A stretch of 64,000 nucleotides of DNA from Candidatus Saccharimonadota bacterium (lineage in GTDB: Bacteria; Patescibacteriota; Saccharimonadia; Saccharimonadales; Saccharimonadaceae). The stretch covers positions 186,001 to 250,000 of the forward strand of contig JAATFU010000005.1 in assembly GCA_015655045.1 (NCBI GenBank), in the 5' to 3' direction. This document shows positions 17,248 to 24,560 of this stretch, piece by piece (positions within the stretch are counted from its first letter, which is position 1; the number at the start of each line of letters is the position of its first letter). Both the position numbers and the translations under genes were made by a program. The notes under the pieces are model-generated. The model was not told the origin of the DNA. It worked only from the letters and a program-made list of their open reading frames with translations, and made no database searches.

Positions 17248-17961
17248 TTATACTATGTTCCATTGGCTCGTTGTGCTTATGATATCTAAACTGGCATTTT
17301 GAACACTCAAGACCGCTGAACTACTGCCGTCAATGGTTTGACTAGCAGTTGGGGCGATCGTCACGACACCCGTGCCTTGATTCTTAATGGTGTAGCGGTT
17401 CGTATTACCTACGGCAGTAGGCAGCGTGACGGTTAGCGTACCCGAAGCCAGATAGACGTAGTCAGTGTGCGAAGCAGCACCTGCGGTAATACTCGTAGAG
17501 ATACCAGTCGTCATTCGCTGTATAAAGCCAGAAAGATCTTGATCACCCGTGTTCGTGCCACTGGTTGCGGCAAGGACAGCGAGCTCCGCGTCAGTTACAT
17601 AGCGTTTATTGGTGCTGTCGGCGATATCGGCCGTCGTGGCATCAGTACCAGCCGTTACCACGCCCTGGTTGTTATAGGTGAGTTTCGTCTTGGTCGCAGC
17701 CGTCACAGTGACTTTATCTGCCTTCGCGGCAAGGTCACTCGTCAAGTTCGTAATTTTGCTCTGCGGCAAATCCTGAACTGTACTTGGGCTTACCGAATTC
17801 GGTGCCAGTTGGGTAGTTGTAATTGCATTAGCTTGGATTTGCGTCGTGCCAACCGTATTGGCCTTTAACAAGCCGTCAGCGTCGAGCGACTGCGTTAAAT
17901 AATCATTGAGAATGCCGCCCCAAGTTCCCGAATCGGCGCCGGGTTGCGGAAGACGCGCCAA
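17248..17961 (-). CDS. Tail-fibre-like protein, 'MARLPQ' family (paralogue 2, TTG start)
   Basis: A 237-aa protein. Its N terminus MARLPQPGADSGTWGGILND plus YLTQSLDADGLLK parallels paralogue 1 at 13524-14384. A long stretch with heptad-like polar repeats (TQIQANAITTTQLAPNSVSP and on) resembles phage tail-fibre shafts, and the C-terminal third (SGTLTVTLPTAVGNTNRYTI) again matches paralogue 1. The start is TTG at 17961 with a GGAGG Shine-Dalgarno 7 nt upstream that overlaps the stop of the 71-aa gene. No export signal is visible. Confidence 0.7.
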   Translation of the reverse strand: MARLPQPGADSGTWGGILNDYLTQSLDADGLLKANTVGTTQIQANAITTTQLAPNSVSPSTVQDLPQSKITNLTSDLAAKADKVTVTAATKTKLTYNNQGVVTAGTDATTADIADSTNKRYVTDAELAVLAATSGTNTGDQDLSGFIQRMTTGISTSITAGAASHTDYVYLASGTLTVTLPTAVGNTNRYTIKNQGTGVVTIAPTASQTIDGSSSAVLSVQNASLDIISTTSQWNIV

Positions 17962-17964
17962 GGT

Positions 17965-18180
17965 CTAGCCTCCGTACGTAGAAGAACCGTAACCAACTGA
18001 CGTATTCTTTGCTGAAGAAGTAGCGCCAACCTGTTTGTGTTCATCGTGGGCACTAAGAAGAATACGCATAAAACCGGTTACCCCGATCACTGCTAGGATA
18101 AGACTACCACCGTACTTAAGGAAGTCCTTGCGGTCCATCTCTTTTTGTAACAAGCCTGCGAGTTGCGTTTTAATAGCCAT
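17965..18180 (-). CDS. Small membrane protein with RK-type Tat-like motif and YG tail (71 aa)
   Basis: Residues ~13-42 read EMDRKDFLKYGG followed by a hydrophobic stretch (SLILAVIGVTGFMRILL). This is the shape of a twin-arginine signal (consensus S/T-R-R-x-F-L-K) with Lys in place of the second Arg. The C terminus ends SVGYGSSTYGG. AAAGGG Shine-Dalgarno just upstream of the ATG. It heads the second cassette and lies 1.7 kb from tatC. It could be a Tat-exported or Tat-anchored partner for the tail-like proteins, or a simple single-span protein; the motif alone does not decide. Confidence 0.6.
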   Translation of the reverse strand: MAIKTQLAGLLQKEMDRKDFLKYGGSLILAVIGVTGFMRILLSAHDEHKQVGATSSAKNTSVGYGSSTYGG

Positions 18181-18358
18181 AATCCCTTTTTAGATCCCTC
18201 TTATGTTATAGGTTTGTCTTTATTAAAGCAGGCTTGCAATATGAATGCAAGAATAATCACCTGTTTAAGACATAGTAACCGACCCTCTTCTCGAGCAGTC
18301 AGCCGTTGAGCCCTAGGAAATCCCCCTCTTATTTGGTACAATCATCCACGTACTATAT

Positions 18359-18435
18359 GGCAGCGTAGCTCAGTTGGTTAGAGCGTAGGACTCATAAGCC
18401 TAAGGTCACAGGTTCAATTCCTGTCGCTGCTACCA
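18359..18435 (+). tRNA. tRNA-Met (CAU), elongator
   Basis: A cloverleaf with acceptor GGCAGCG/CGCTGCT (G1-U72 wobble), D arm TAGCTCAGTTGGTTAGAGC, anticodon loop CTCATAA and T arm ACAGGTTCAATTCCTGT. CCA is encoded. The body closely resembles E. coli elongator tRNA-Met (GTAGCTCAGTTGGTTAGAGC). Base pair 31-39 is an A-G mismatch. A TACAAT box with an upstream TG (extended -10) lies at about 18340-18345. Confidence 0.93.
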
Positions 18436-18445
18436 AGAAATTATT

Positions 18446-18474
18446 ACCTCTTCAATGTAGAGGTTTTATTTTTT
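18446..18474 (+). terminator. Terminator after tRNA-Met
   Basis: ACCTCT (18446-18451) / AGAGGT (18459-18464) stem with a 7-nt loop, followed by TTTATTTTTT. Confidence 0.8.
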
Positions 18475-18514
18475 ATGCGAAATAGGTGACACTCGACTGG
18501 TATACAATAAGCAT

Positions 18515-18993
18515 ATGTATCAACGACGACGACAGGTGGTTACGCATATTAAAGCAAATACTAGCAAGCGACTGCGTACCAATTTACGTATGCTTTTTAT
18601 CGTCTATTTTGTGCTCCTCGTCATCACTATCGTTCGGGCAGTTGAGTCACATGTCAGCTTTTGGCAGGTCATGAGCGGTTTTTTGTGGGCCTCGTAGCCG
18701 GATTCATTTCTTCACGGATGTATAAGATTTCATGGAGTAAAGATGAAGCGAAAGTGATTGGCCGGATTGACCGTTATGGTCTTATTGTGCTCGGCTTCTT
18801 TATTCTGTTTGAATTGAACCGTAACTTAGTTGCGGGATTCATCGCACCAACCGAGGTGATTAGCACGATCAGCTTTGCCCTGATTACCGGAACCCTGTAT
18901 GGGCGTATCCTTGGTACTAGTCGTCGCATTCTTAAGACGTTACACCGAGAAGGCCTGTTCGTACCTCATCATCGATCGTCATCGAAGAGCTAG
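18515..18993 (+). CDS. Membrane protein gene split by a -1 frameshift at a T6 run
   Basis: Two overlapping frames make sense only together. Frame one (18515-18697) encodes a basic N terminus, a membrane helix (LFIVYFVLLVITIVRAV) and SFWQVMSGFL, then stops. The -1 frame from the overlap encodes VGLVAGFISSRMYKISW, then DRYGLIVLGFFILFELNR, a further helix ISTISFALITGTLYGRIL and a basic tail, ending at 18993. The switch lies at GGT TTT TTG (about 18680-18687), a U-UUU-UUG-type slippery run where a -1 slip joins the frames exactly. It may be programmed slippage, a recent one-base deletion or a sequencing error. The full product would be ~160 aa with about four helices. Start: ATG six bases after TACAAT (leaderless). 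Confidence 0.65.
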
Positions 18994-19143
18994 CTAGACG
19001 CTGTCGGCTTGAACCTGAAGAGTAGCTTCACGACGCTCAATAAAGTTTTTGAGCTCATCACTCGTGCGAGGGCGATCCCAGCTCGCCAGTTCTAAGATAT
19101 CACTAACGGTGACCGGTTCGATATCGGCTTCTTCCAATTCCAT
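18994..19143 (-). CDS. Small acidic protein (49 aa)
   Basis: The frame encodes 49 residues starting MELEEADIEPVTVSDILELA and containing WDRPRTSDELKNFIERREA. It is acidic and probably helical, with no membrane segment. An AGGA Shine-Dalgarno lies about 9 nt upstream. It is convergent with and directly abuts the stop of the frameshifted membrane-protein gene. The codon use looks like real coding sequence, but I do not recognise a family. Confidence 0.6.
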   Translation of the reverse strand: MELEEADIEPVTVSDILELASWDRPRTSDELKNFIERREATLQVQADSV

Positions 19144-19239
19144 GTTTTTGCGTCCTTTTTGTTTTTATTGTTTGGTGATACTATTTAAGCATAAAAGGCT
19201 TAAAAAAGCAATAGATTTATGGCAAATCAAGCCCCACCT

Positions 19240-19269
19240 TTGACGTATCAGTAGTGGTTATGCTATAAA
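19240..19269 (+). promoter_or_regulatory. Promoter of the membrane protein / ATP-cone / flavoprotein operon
   Basis: TTGACG (19240-19245), 18-nt spacer, TATAAA (19264-19269). The leader to the ATG at 19299 is about 23 nt and A-rich. Confidence 0.7.
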
Positions 19270-19298
19270 CTAACTAGAGGTAAACAAAAAATAAACAT

Positions 19299-20012
19299 AT
19301 GGACACATTTGGTTCACTCGCCATTGTCGCACTCGCCGCCCTCATCCACGCTAGCTTTCAGCTGAGCGTAAGCGTTTTGACGCTCCTGGGTGGCCACGCA
19401 ATTGGTGCGAAGCGCTCACAGGCCACTGTTTTGCGCCTCACGAGCAGCTTTGTTGGCGGCGTCACCGTTATGACGATCCTGCTACTGTCTTTTGTCGCGC
19501 TCGTACTCAGTAGCGTCTACGGCAACCATGCGCCCGAGTATGCCTGGGCGATTGTCTGTGGCTTACTCGTGGGCGTTGGCGTGGCCGTGTGGGCTTTTTA
19601 TTATCGTCGCGAAAAAGGTACCTCGCTCTGGATTCCACGCGCGATTGCCAGCTATCTGAGTGATCGCACGAAGGCAACCAAGCAAAGTGCTGAAGCTTTT
19701 GGCCTTGGTCTTAGTAGTGTGATTGGCGAATTACTATTTGTGGCTGCCCCAATCCTTATTTCTGCGCTGGTACTCATCCAGCTTGAACCATTGTGGCAAC
19801 TCGTTGGTATTGGCCTGTATACAGTTATTTCCCTGCTCTCTCTCGGAACGGTCTGGAGTCTGATTGGAGGCGGCCATACCCTGAGTCGCATTCAACGTTG
19901 GCGCGAAACCAACAAATACTTTTTGCAATTTGCAGCTGGCAGCGGTCTGATTATTCTCGGCTTCTTTGTCTATGTCAATGAGGTAGTAGCTGCTGCCGTT
20001 GGAGCTAGTTAA
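19299..20012 (+). CDS. Polytopic membrane protein (about six helices)
   Basis: A 237-aa protein with hydrophobic segments near residues 5-30, 45-70, 80-103, 140-165, 170-192 and 212-232, and a cytoplasmic loop YYRREKGTSLWIPRAIASYL. The spacing loosely recalls LysE/DsbD-type transporters, but I see no diagnostic motif. The next gene starts immediately after its stop (TAAGTG), and a pyridine-nucleotide oxidoreductase follows, so a role in electron transfer across the membrane is possible; this is only inferred from the operon. Its own promoter lies at 19240-19269. Confidence 0.75.
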   Translation: MDTFGSLAIVALAALIHASFQLSVSVLTLLGGHAIGAKRSQATVLRLTSSFVGGVTVMTILLLSFVALVLSSVYGNHAPEYAWAIVCGLLVGVGVAVWAFYYRREKGTSLWIPRAIASYLSDRTKATKQSAEAFGLGLSSVIGELLFVAAPILISALVLIQLEPLWQLVGIGLYTVISLLSLGTVWSLIGGGHTLSRIQRWRETNKYFLQFAAGSGLIILGFFVYVNEVVAAAVGAS

Positions 20013-20297
20013 GTGAGCCTGGCGGTGGATATCGTGAAGCGCGAGGGCCGACGCCCGACAGAGGCGTTTGAGCGAGCGAAGCTCCACGCGAGTATCCTTG
20101 CTGCCTGTCTCAGTGTACGAACGCCCGAAGGTCAGGCCGATTCAGTCGCCCAAGCTGTCTGTGATGCCGTTAGTGAATGGCTAGCGCAACGACCTGAAGT
20201 GACAAGTCAGGATATCCGCCGCGTCGCCAGTACCCATCTGAAGCGTTACCACCCTGAGGCTGCGTATTTATATGAACAACACCGCATGGTTATCTAA
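20013..20297 (+). CDS. Stand-alone ATP-cone domain protein
   Basis: The 94-aa protein is almost entirely an ATP-cone: VDIVKREGRRPTEAFERAKL, then SILAACLSVRTPEGQADSVA and the closing HLKRYHPEAAYLYEQHRMVI. ATP-cones bind ATP/dATP in NrdR and ribonucleotide reductases. Here the zinc ribbon of NrdR and any catalytic domain are absent. A GTG start directly follows the upstream stop codon, so translation is coupled. It might sense ATP/dATP to control the membrane protein or flavoprotein beside it; that is inference. Confidence 0.85.
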   Translation: MSLAVDIVKREGRRPTEAFERAKLHASILAACLSVRTPEGQADSVAQAVCDAVSEWLAQRPEVTSQDIRRVASTHLKRYHPEAAYLYEQHRMVI

Positions 20298-20312
20298 AAG
20301 GAGAGTATAGAT

Positions 20313-21686
20313 ATGGCTAAAAAAGATACATTTGATTATGATTTGATCGTTATCGGCAGTGGTGCCGGTGGTAGCGCTGCCGCTACTATTGCCGCCGCCG
20401 AAGGCAAACGGGTCGCTATTGTCGAAGCCGATACGTTTGGCGGGGATTCACCGAACTGGAGTGATGTGCCGACCAAGGCGCTGCTTCATGCCGCTACCCT
20501 CTATGACGCCGCTCGACATGGCGCTCGATTTGGCCTGCGCTCGGCGACACTTGGTTACAACTATCCTTCAATTCGAGCCTGGAAAGACCTCGCCGTCGAA
20601 CGAACGGGAGCTGGCGGTAATCGCCGCTACTATGAAAACCAGGGCATCAGCGCCTTTAGTGGCTTAGCCCACTTTCTCTCACCGAATGAAATTAGCGTCA
20701 GCCGTCGTCACCTTTCTGCGAGCCATTTTTTACTAGCCACCGGTTCCCACTGGGTAGCCCCTGATATTCAAGGGCTAGATAAGATTGCCTACTTTACCCC
20801 CCGCACTATCCTCGAAGCCATGCGACCGCCTAAGAGCCTCCTGATTATTGGTGGTGGTGGCACGGGCGTTGAGATTGCTGAACTCATGGCTATCTTTGGT
20901 ACCAAAGTCTATATTGCCGAGATTGCCAGTCGTCTACTGCCCCACCAGGACGAAGAAGTTGGCAGCCTGATGGAACGGTTACTACGTGAACAAAAAGGCG
21001 TCACCACACTCACCCAGACGCGCGTTCTATCTGTTGTCAAAGAAGGTCTTACGAAGCGGGTTACTATCTCACGCGGTGGCGTTGAAAAGACTATTAAGGT
21101 CGATGAGATTTTGGTAGCCGCCGGCCGAGCTCCGTCGGTGGACTTTGGACTCGAGAATGCCACCGTCAAATACACACCGAAGGGTATCGAGGTGAATGAA
21201 TTTCTTCAAACCAGCGCCAAGCACATCTATGCCGCTGGAGATGTTCTGGGCCGCAGCAGTAATACCCACTCAGCCTTGCTTGAAAGCCGGGTGGCAGCTA
21301 ATAATATCCTTCATAAGGCAAAGCTCTCGCCTGATTATACCGCTACGCCAAGCCTCATCTTTACCAGTCCTGGCATTGCCCGAGTAGGTCTGACCGAAGA
21401 CGACTGTGTAAAGCGTGATCTGGCGATTAATAAGGCGATTGCACCACTTAATATTATTGCCCGTAGTAACACGTCTGATTTTCGCGATGGCTTCGTGAAG
21501 CTTATTACTGATAAGAAGGGCGTTGTCCTAGGGGCCACTATTGTCGCTCCGCACGCAGCCGAGCTCATCCATGAAATTGCGCTAGCCATTAAGCATGGAC
21601 TCACTGCAACCGATATTGCCAATACGCCGCATGCCTTCTTAAGCTGGAGCGAGGCAGTACGAGTAGCGGCATCTAAGTTAAGTTAG
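20313..21686 (+). CDS. FAD-dependent pyridine nucleotide oxidoreductase lacking the redox cysteines
   Basis: Two-dinucleotide-binding-domain flavoprotein, 457 aa, similar in layout to dihydrolipoamide dehydrogenase and mercuric reductase. FAD motif VIGSGAGGSAAATIAAAEGK, NAD motif IIGGGGTGVEIAELMAIFG, second FAD motif IYAAGDVLG, and a C-terminal dimerisation domain with PHAFLSWSEAV. The active-site segment, normally GGTCxNxGCxP(S/T)K, reads GGDSPNWSDVPTKALL, so both cysteines are replaced (Ser and Asp). It probably acts as an NAD(P)H oxidase or quinone-type reductase without a disulfide relay. GGAGAG Shine-Dalgarno. Third gene of the operon from 19299. Confidence 0.88.
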   Translation: MAKKDTFDYDLIVIGSGAGGSAAATIAAAEGKRVAIVEADTFGGDSPNWSDVPTKALLHAATLYDAARHGARFGLRSATLGYNYPSIRAWKDLAVERTGAGGNRRYYENQGISAFSGLAHFLSPNEISVSRRHLSASHFLLATGSHWVAPDIQGLDKIAYFTPRTILEAMRPPKSLLIIGGGGTGVEIAELMAIFGTKVYIAEIASRLLPHQDEEVGSLMERLLREQKGVTTLTQTRVLSVVKEGLTKRVTISRGGVEKTIKVDEILVAAGRAPSVDFGLENATVKYTPKGIEVNEFLQTSAKHIYAAGDVLGRSSNTHSALLESRVAANNILHKAKLSPDYTATPSLIFTSPGIARVGLTEDDCVKRDLAINKAIAPLNIIARSNTSDFRDGFVKLITDKKGVVLGATIVAPHAAELIHEIALAIKHGLTATDIANTPHAFLSWSEAVRVAASKLS

Positions 21687-21843
21687 CTTTTTTACGTCGC
21701 ACCGTCTTTCTCTTCTAAGCCCGACCGTGTCGAACCCACACCCCTGTGGAAATGCTTGCCCCGTCTCCCACGGAGTTGATAGGCACGAGATAGTCCGCTA
21801 AAGTAAGAGGGAGATATAAGGAAAGATAGAGGAGAATAAATTG

Positions 21844-22398
21844 ATGGAAGACCCCATAACCACTTTAGCCAAACAACTCGCAACGGTTGTCATTAGCAAT
21901 ACTGCGACGATTGTTGCCGACCGCGTTAAAACTGCTCGAGTCAATAAAGACAAGGACAAGACTATAGCCGCCTTAGAGGAAATCATCAACGAGCTTGTCA
22001 GTGACAAAAGTGAGCTTACCCGTATAGCTCAGGCTTATGAACAAGAGTTTGTATCGCAAAAGATTACGGAAAAAGAGCTTAAATACATTACAGATAACGT
22101 TTTACCTCTACTTGATAAATTCATTCCTCAGAACCAAAAAGAAACCGTAGACCAGATTAAATCTCTGCTCTCCGTGGAGACGCTGGCTATCATGCAGCTA
22201 CTCGGCTTTAACTATAAGCGTGCTATTGGCGAGCCGCTGACGACACTGCTCCAGAAGACCATTGAGTCAAAGATACCTGCCGACCCGACAGAAGCACAAA
22301 GAGCCAACCTCCTTGCACTAGAAATAATTAAAGACGCTGAAGCTTCAAAGCGTTATGAAGTATGGACTGGCAAGAAGCTATCCAATCCGTCCGCTTAG
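21844..22398 (+). CDS. Uncharacterised mostly helical protein (184 aa)
   Basis: A soluble, charged protein with a coiled-coil-like region in residues ~30-90 (KDKDKTIAALEEIINELVSD then KSELTRIAQAYEQEFVSQKI), a second helical part (LLDKFIPQNQKETVDQIKSL) and a C-terminal helix. The ATG at 21844 follows a GAGGAG Shine-Dalgarno; a TTG directly before it is less likely. The base composition is more AT-rich than the preceding operon, and it sits beside the initiator tRNA, so lateral acquisition is possible. No family recognised. Confidence 0.65.
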   Translation: MEDPITTLAKQLATVVISNTATIVADRVKTARVNKDKDKTIAALEEIINELVSDKSELTRIAQAYEQEFVSQKITEKELKYITDNVLPLLDKFIPQNQKETVDQIKSLLSVETLAIMQLLGFNYKRAIGEPLTTLLQKTIESKIPADPTEAQRANLLALEIIKDAEASKRYEVWTGKKLSNPSA

Positions 22399-22417
22399 TT
22401 AGGGCACTGTACAACAA

Positions 22418-22443
22418 AGAAGAACCTCACGTGAGGTTCTTCT
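22418..22443. terminator. Perfect 26-bp palindrome, terminator-like
   Basis: AGAAGAACCTCAC / GTGAGGTTCTTCT is a 13-bp perfect inverted repeat without loop, 20 nt after the stop of the upstream gene and 9 nt from the 3' end of the opposing tRNA. Likely a terminator for both convergent units. Confidence 0.7.
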
Positions 22444-22449
22444 AATAAT

Positions 22450-22529
<80 letters not shown>

Positions 22530-22570
22530 ATACATCCCCCATCTTAACAGATTGAGCCTTTTTTGACAAG

Positions 22571-23029
22571 CTAGGAATTAGTAGAAATACTCTTACTATT
22601 GCCACCAAATAGGAAATTCATCCACTGTTGAAAATTACCAATCGGAGCAACATCTACCGTCGTCGATTGCGTTGCGGGAGTGGTTGTGTCGGCTGCAACA
22701 GCTGCTGCTGAATTAGCTGGTAAGATTAACACTTTCTCACCAGGTGTCACTAAACCAAGTCGTTGCCGAACCGCTAGCTCTTGATATTCATTCGTCTGAT
22801 AGTAGCGTTGTTGCAACTGAGCTTTCTCGGTATCAAGCTGGGCAACAAGTAGTTGACGTTGCTTGTCATCAACTTCTTTTTGCAGGCTATAGTTACGCTC
22901 CATAACCCCAAGCGAACCCCACACCCAACCAGCTGCAATCGCAAAGGCAAGCGCAATAACTGCGTTATTTAATGTGAAGTATTTATGACGCAATTGATAG
23001 GTAAATCGACGGATGTTTATTTTTTTCAT
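22571..23029 (-). CDS. DivIC/FtsB-like septum formation initiator
   Basis: A 152-aa bitopic protein with a basic N-terminal cytoplasmic part, one membrane helix (VIALAFAIAAGWVWGSLGV), a coiled coil (VDDKQRQLLVAQLDTEKAQL) and the motif EYQELAVRQRLGLVTPGEKV common at the end of the coil in DivIC/FtsB/FtsL proteins, which stabilise the divisome. The C-terminal Thr/Ala-rich tail is longer than usual. It lies between the two tRNA genes on the opposite strand to tRNA-Ile2. Confidence 0.85.
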   Translation of the reverse strand: MKKINIRRFTYQLRHKYFTLNNAVIALAFAIAAGWVWGSLGVMERNYSLQKEVDDKQRQLLVAQLDTEKAQLQQRYYQTNEYQELAVRQRLGLVTPGEKVLILPANSAAAVAADTTTPATQSTTVDVAPIGNFQQWMNFLFGGNSKSISTNS

Positions 23030-23086
23030 GATGACCTAGCTATAGTATAGCCCAACAGGGGCCCAATACGCTATACTACGATACGC

Positions 23087-23162
23087 GGGGCTGTAGCTCA
23101 TCGGTCAGAGCAGGCGGCTCATAACCACTTGGTAGATAGTTCAACTCTATCCAGCCCCACCA
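23087..23162 (+). tRNA. tRNA-Ile2 (CAU, lysidine type)
   Basis: Acceptor GGGGCTG/CAGCCCC, D arm GCTC...GAGC, anticodon loop CTCATAA, T arm GATAGTTCAACTCTATC, CCA encoded. The stretch AGAGCAGGCGGCTCATAACC, continuing ACTTGGT, is nearly identical to E. coli tRNA-Ile2 over D stem, anticodon arm and variable loop, which separates it from the two Met tRNAs in this window. Pair 29-41 is a C-A mismatch. C34 should be modified by TilS. TATACT at 23072-23077 is the likely -10. Confidence 0.88.
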
Positions 23163-23172
23163 ACCATAAGCA
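23156..23172 (+). repeat. Left direct repeat (attL-like), from the tRNA-Ile2 3' end
   Basis: CCCACCAACCATAAGCA covers the last three acceptor bases, discriminator and CCA of tRNA-Ile2 plus ten bases beyond. It recurs with one mismatch at 26432-26448, at the far end of the AT-rich gene island. Confidence 0.7.
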
Positions 23173-23178
23173 CAATAG

Positions 23179-23203
23179 AAAAGTCTCTAATTCAGAGACT
23201 TTT
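23179..23203. terminator. Terminator after tRNA-Ile2
   Basis: AAAAGTCTCT (23179-23188) and AGAGACTTTT (23194-23203) form a perfect 10-bp stem with a 5-nt loop. It works for the tRNA and, in the other direction, for the thymidylate-synthase-like gene. Confidence 0.85.
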
Positions 23204-23232
23204 CATTCTTCGATAAATTACGGTTCGTAAGA

Positions 23233-23988
23233 TTAACGAGTAAGAGCCATGGAAACTTCGGGAGCTTGTTCTTGTAAGTAGTCAAAAATTACCTGTTGTG
23301 CATTCTCATAAGTATTTTCATAGACATGAATATCAGTCACCAGTCCATCCATACGTCCTGGTTCGATTTTAATACCTAGTTTATCTTCAAGTTGATGTCG
23401 CACTACATCACCGATCATAGAAGTAACAATAAGATCACCGGCTCCCTTTTGGAAACCATCCCATGAACGCATAAATAGAGTTAAATCAAGGTAATGTCGA
23501 CCTCGACGTTTCGCAACCCTAAACTGTAAGGCAACAATACATGGAAGATAGTCATTCCACGGACTTGTCGTAACAGCCTCATAGTCTTCATACGTAGGAA
23601 ATACCATTACCGCCTTCTTAGATTCTGGTATCTTTGCAAGCCGCTTCACGACGAATTCAACCATGTTGCCTTCTTCGAGACGCTTCTTGTAACTTTTCGC
23701 GCCTGTTCGAAATGAAGGAGTAATGTCAAAATCTGTCATCACATCAGACTCAAAAACAACACGTTTCATGGCATCAATCTTTGACTGATCACCATATCTT
23801 TCTATAAGTTCGTCATTAATGTCAGTGGTTTCAGAGGCAAAGCGAAGATTGTGTACCGCGAAGCGTCCACGATTCTCGTCGAGCTCGAAACTACCATTTT
23901 TAATGACAGTTTCGACCATTTGTAACCAGGTTTCACCAAGTGTTTTACCGTAAACTGCGTAACCAATGTTCTCAATTCGTTCAATCAT
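23233..23988 (-). CDS. Thymidylate synthase-like protein
   Basis: 251 aa with several ThyA-fold landmarks in order: WNDYLPCIVALQFRV (the PC of the nucleophile loop, then the Q-F strand), LDLTLFMRSWDGFQKGAGDL (cf. RSxDxxxGxPFN in ThyA) and TDIHVYENTYENAQQ (cf. DxHiYxNH). ThyA-family enzymes alkylate C5 of dUMP or dCMP with methylene-THF. Divergence from housekeeping ThyA (GAGDL for G-PFN; ENTYENA) suggests another substrate or product, such as a hydroxymethyl or altered pyrimidine. Start six bases after TATAAG, leaderless type. Divergently placed from the RdgB-like gene. Confidence 0.75.
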   Translation of the reverse strand: MIERIENIGYAVYGKTLGETWLQMVETVIKNGSFELDENRGRFAVHNLRFASETTDINDELIERYGDQSKIDAMKRVVFESDVMTDFDITPSFRTGAKSYKKRLEEGNMVEFVVKRLAKIPESKKAVMVFPTYEDYEAVTTSPWNDYLPCIVALQFRVAKRRGRHYLDLTLFMRSWDGFQKGAGDLIVTSMIGDVVRHQLEDKLGIKIEPGRMDGLVTDIHVYENTYENAQQVIFDYLQEQAPEVSMALTR

Positions 23989-24035
23989 GTTTTACTTATA
24001 CACTATTTGTGTATTATTGTCAAAACGATTATGTG

Positions 24036-24452
24036 TTAAAATGTCCTAATAAGGGGCAGCACGTGTTCAATTGTCATAGGAGTAAGAAGATCCAAGCTAT
24101 TCGCCATCTGATCATATGTTAACCAGTGGAGCTCAGCAATTTCGTTTGTTGGAGCAATATCTTCAGTAACATTTCCTGTAAAGACAAACATCTTTATGCC
24201 ACGACCTTCCGGTGTGAGCGCTTCGTATGTATCTCGGTACACAACATTCGTAGGTGTTACGCCCAGTTCTTCTTCTGTTTCGCGCACCACTGCTTGTTCG
24301 GGTGATTCGGCCTCTTCAAGCTTTCCACCGGGAAAACCGTACTTCGTCTTATTGTGAGCTAGCACGTTTAGTACCTCAAGCGAGGCATCTCCTTCTTTAC
24401 GAGTGACGATAAGTGCAGATACTTGAAGTGGCGAGTTAATATCTTGTGGCAT
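24036..24452 (-). CDS. Nudix hydrolase (138 aa)
   Basis: A complete Nudix box (GGKLEEAESPEQAVVRETEE followed by ELGV) matches GX5EX7REUXEEXGU. The single-domain size fits MutT-like house-cleaning or nucleotide-sugar hydrolases. A GAGGA Shine-Dalgarno lies upstream, and TATAGT nearby could be the -10. It lies between the thymidylate-synthase-like gene and the divergent RdgB-fusion gene, so hydrolysis of a modified or damaged pyrimidine nucleotide made or tolerated by its neighbours is plausible, but specificity cannot be read from the sequence. Confidence 0.88.
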   Translation of the reverse strand: MPQDINSPLQVSALIVTRKEGDASLEVLNVLAHNKTKYGFPGGKLEEAESPEQAVVRETEEELGVTPTNVVYRDTYEALTPEGRGIKMFVFTGNVTEDIAPTNEIAELHWLTYDQMANSLDLLTPMTIEHVLPLIRTF

Positions 24453-24560
24453 TAGTGAGTATTCCTCTTTAAATAATTATTATGACTATACCACAGGATA
24501 GTAACTAGTTCCAGCATAATATTGACTTAAACGCATATCTATGTTAAGTTACTGAACAAT

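Noticed and set aside
12300-18180. Prophage
   Set aside because: Tail-like proteins occur without capsid, portal, terminase, integrase or lysis genes, and tatAC lies in the middle; a domesticated surface system fits better.
21690-21840. tRNA-like fragment between the flavoprotein and the 184-aa gene
   Set aside because: A TCGAACC-like T-loop is present, but neither the T stem nor an acceptor or anticodon arm can be formed.
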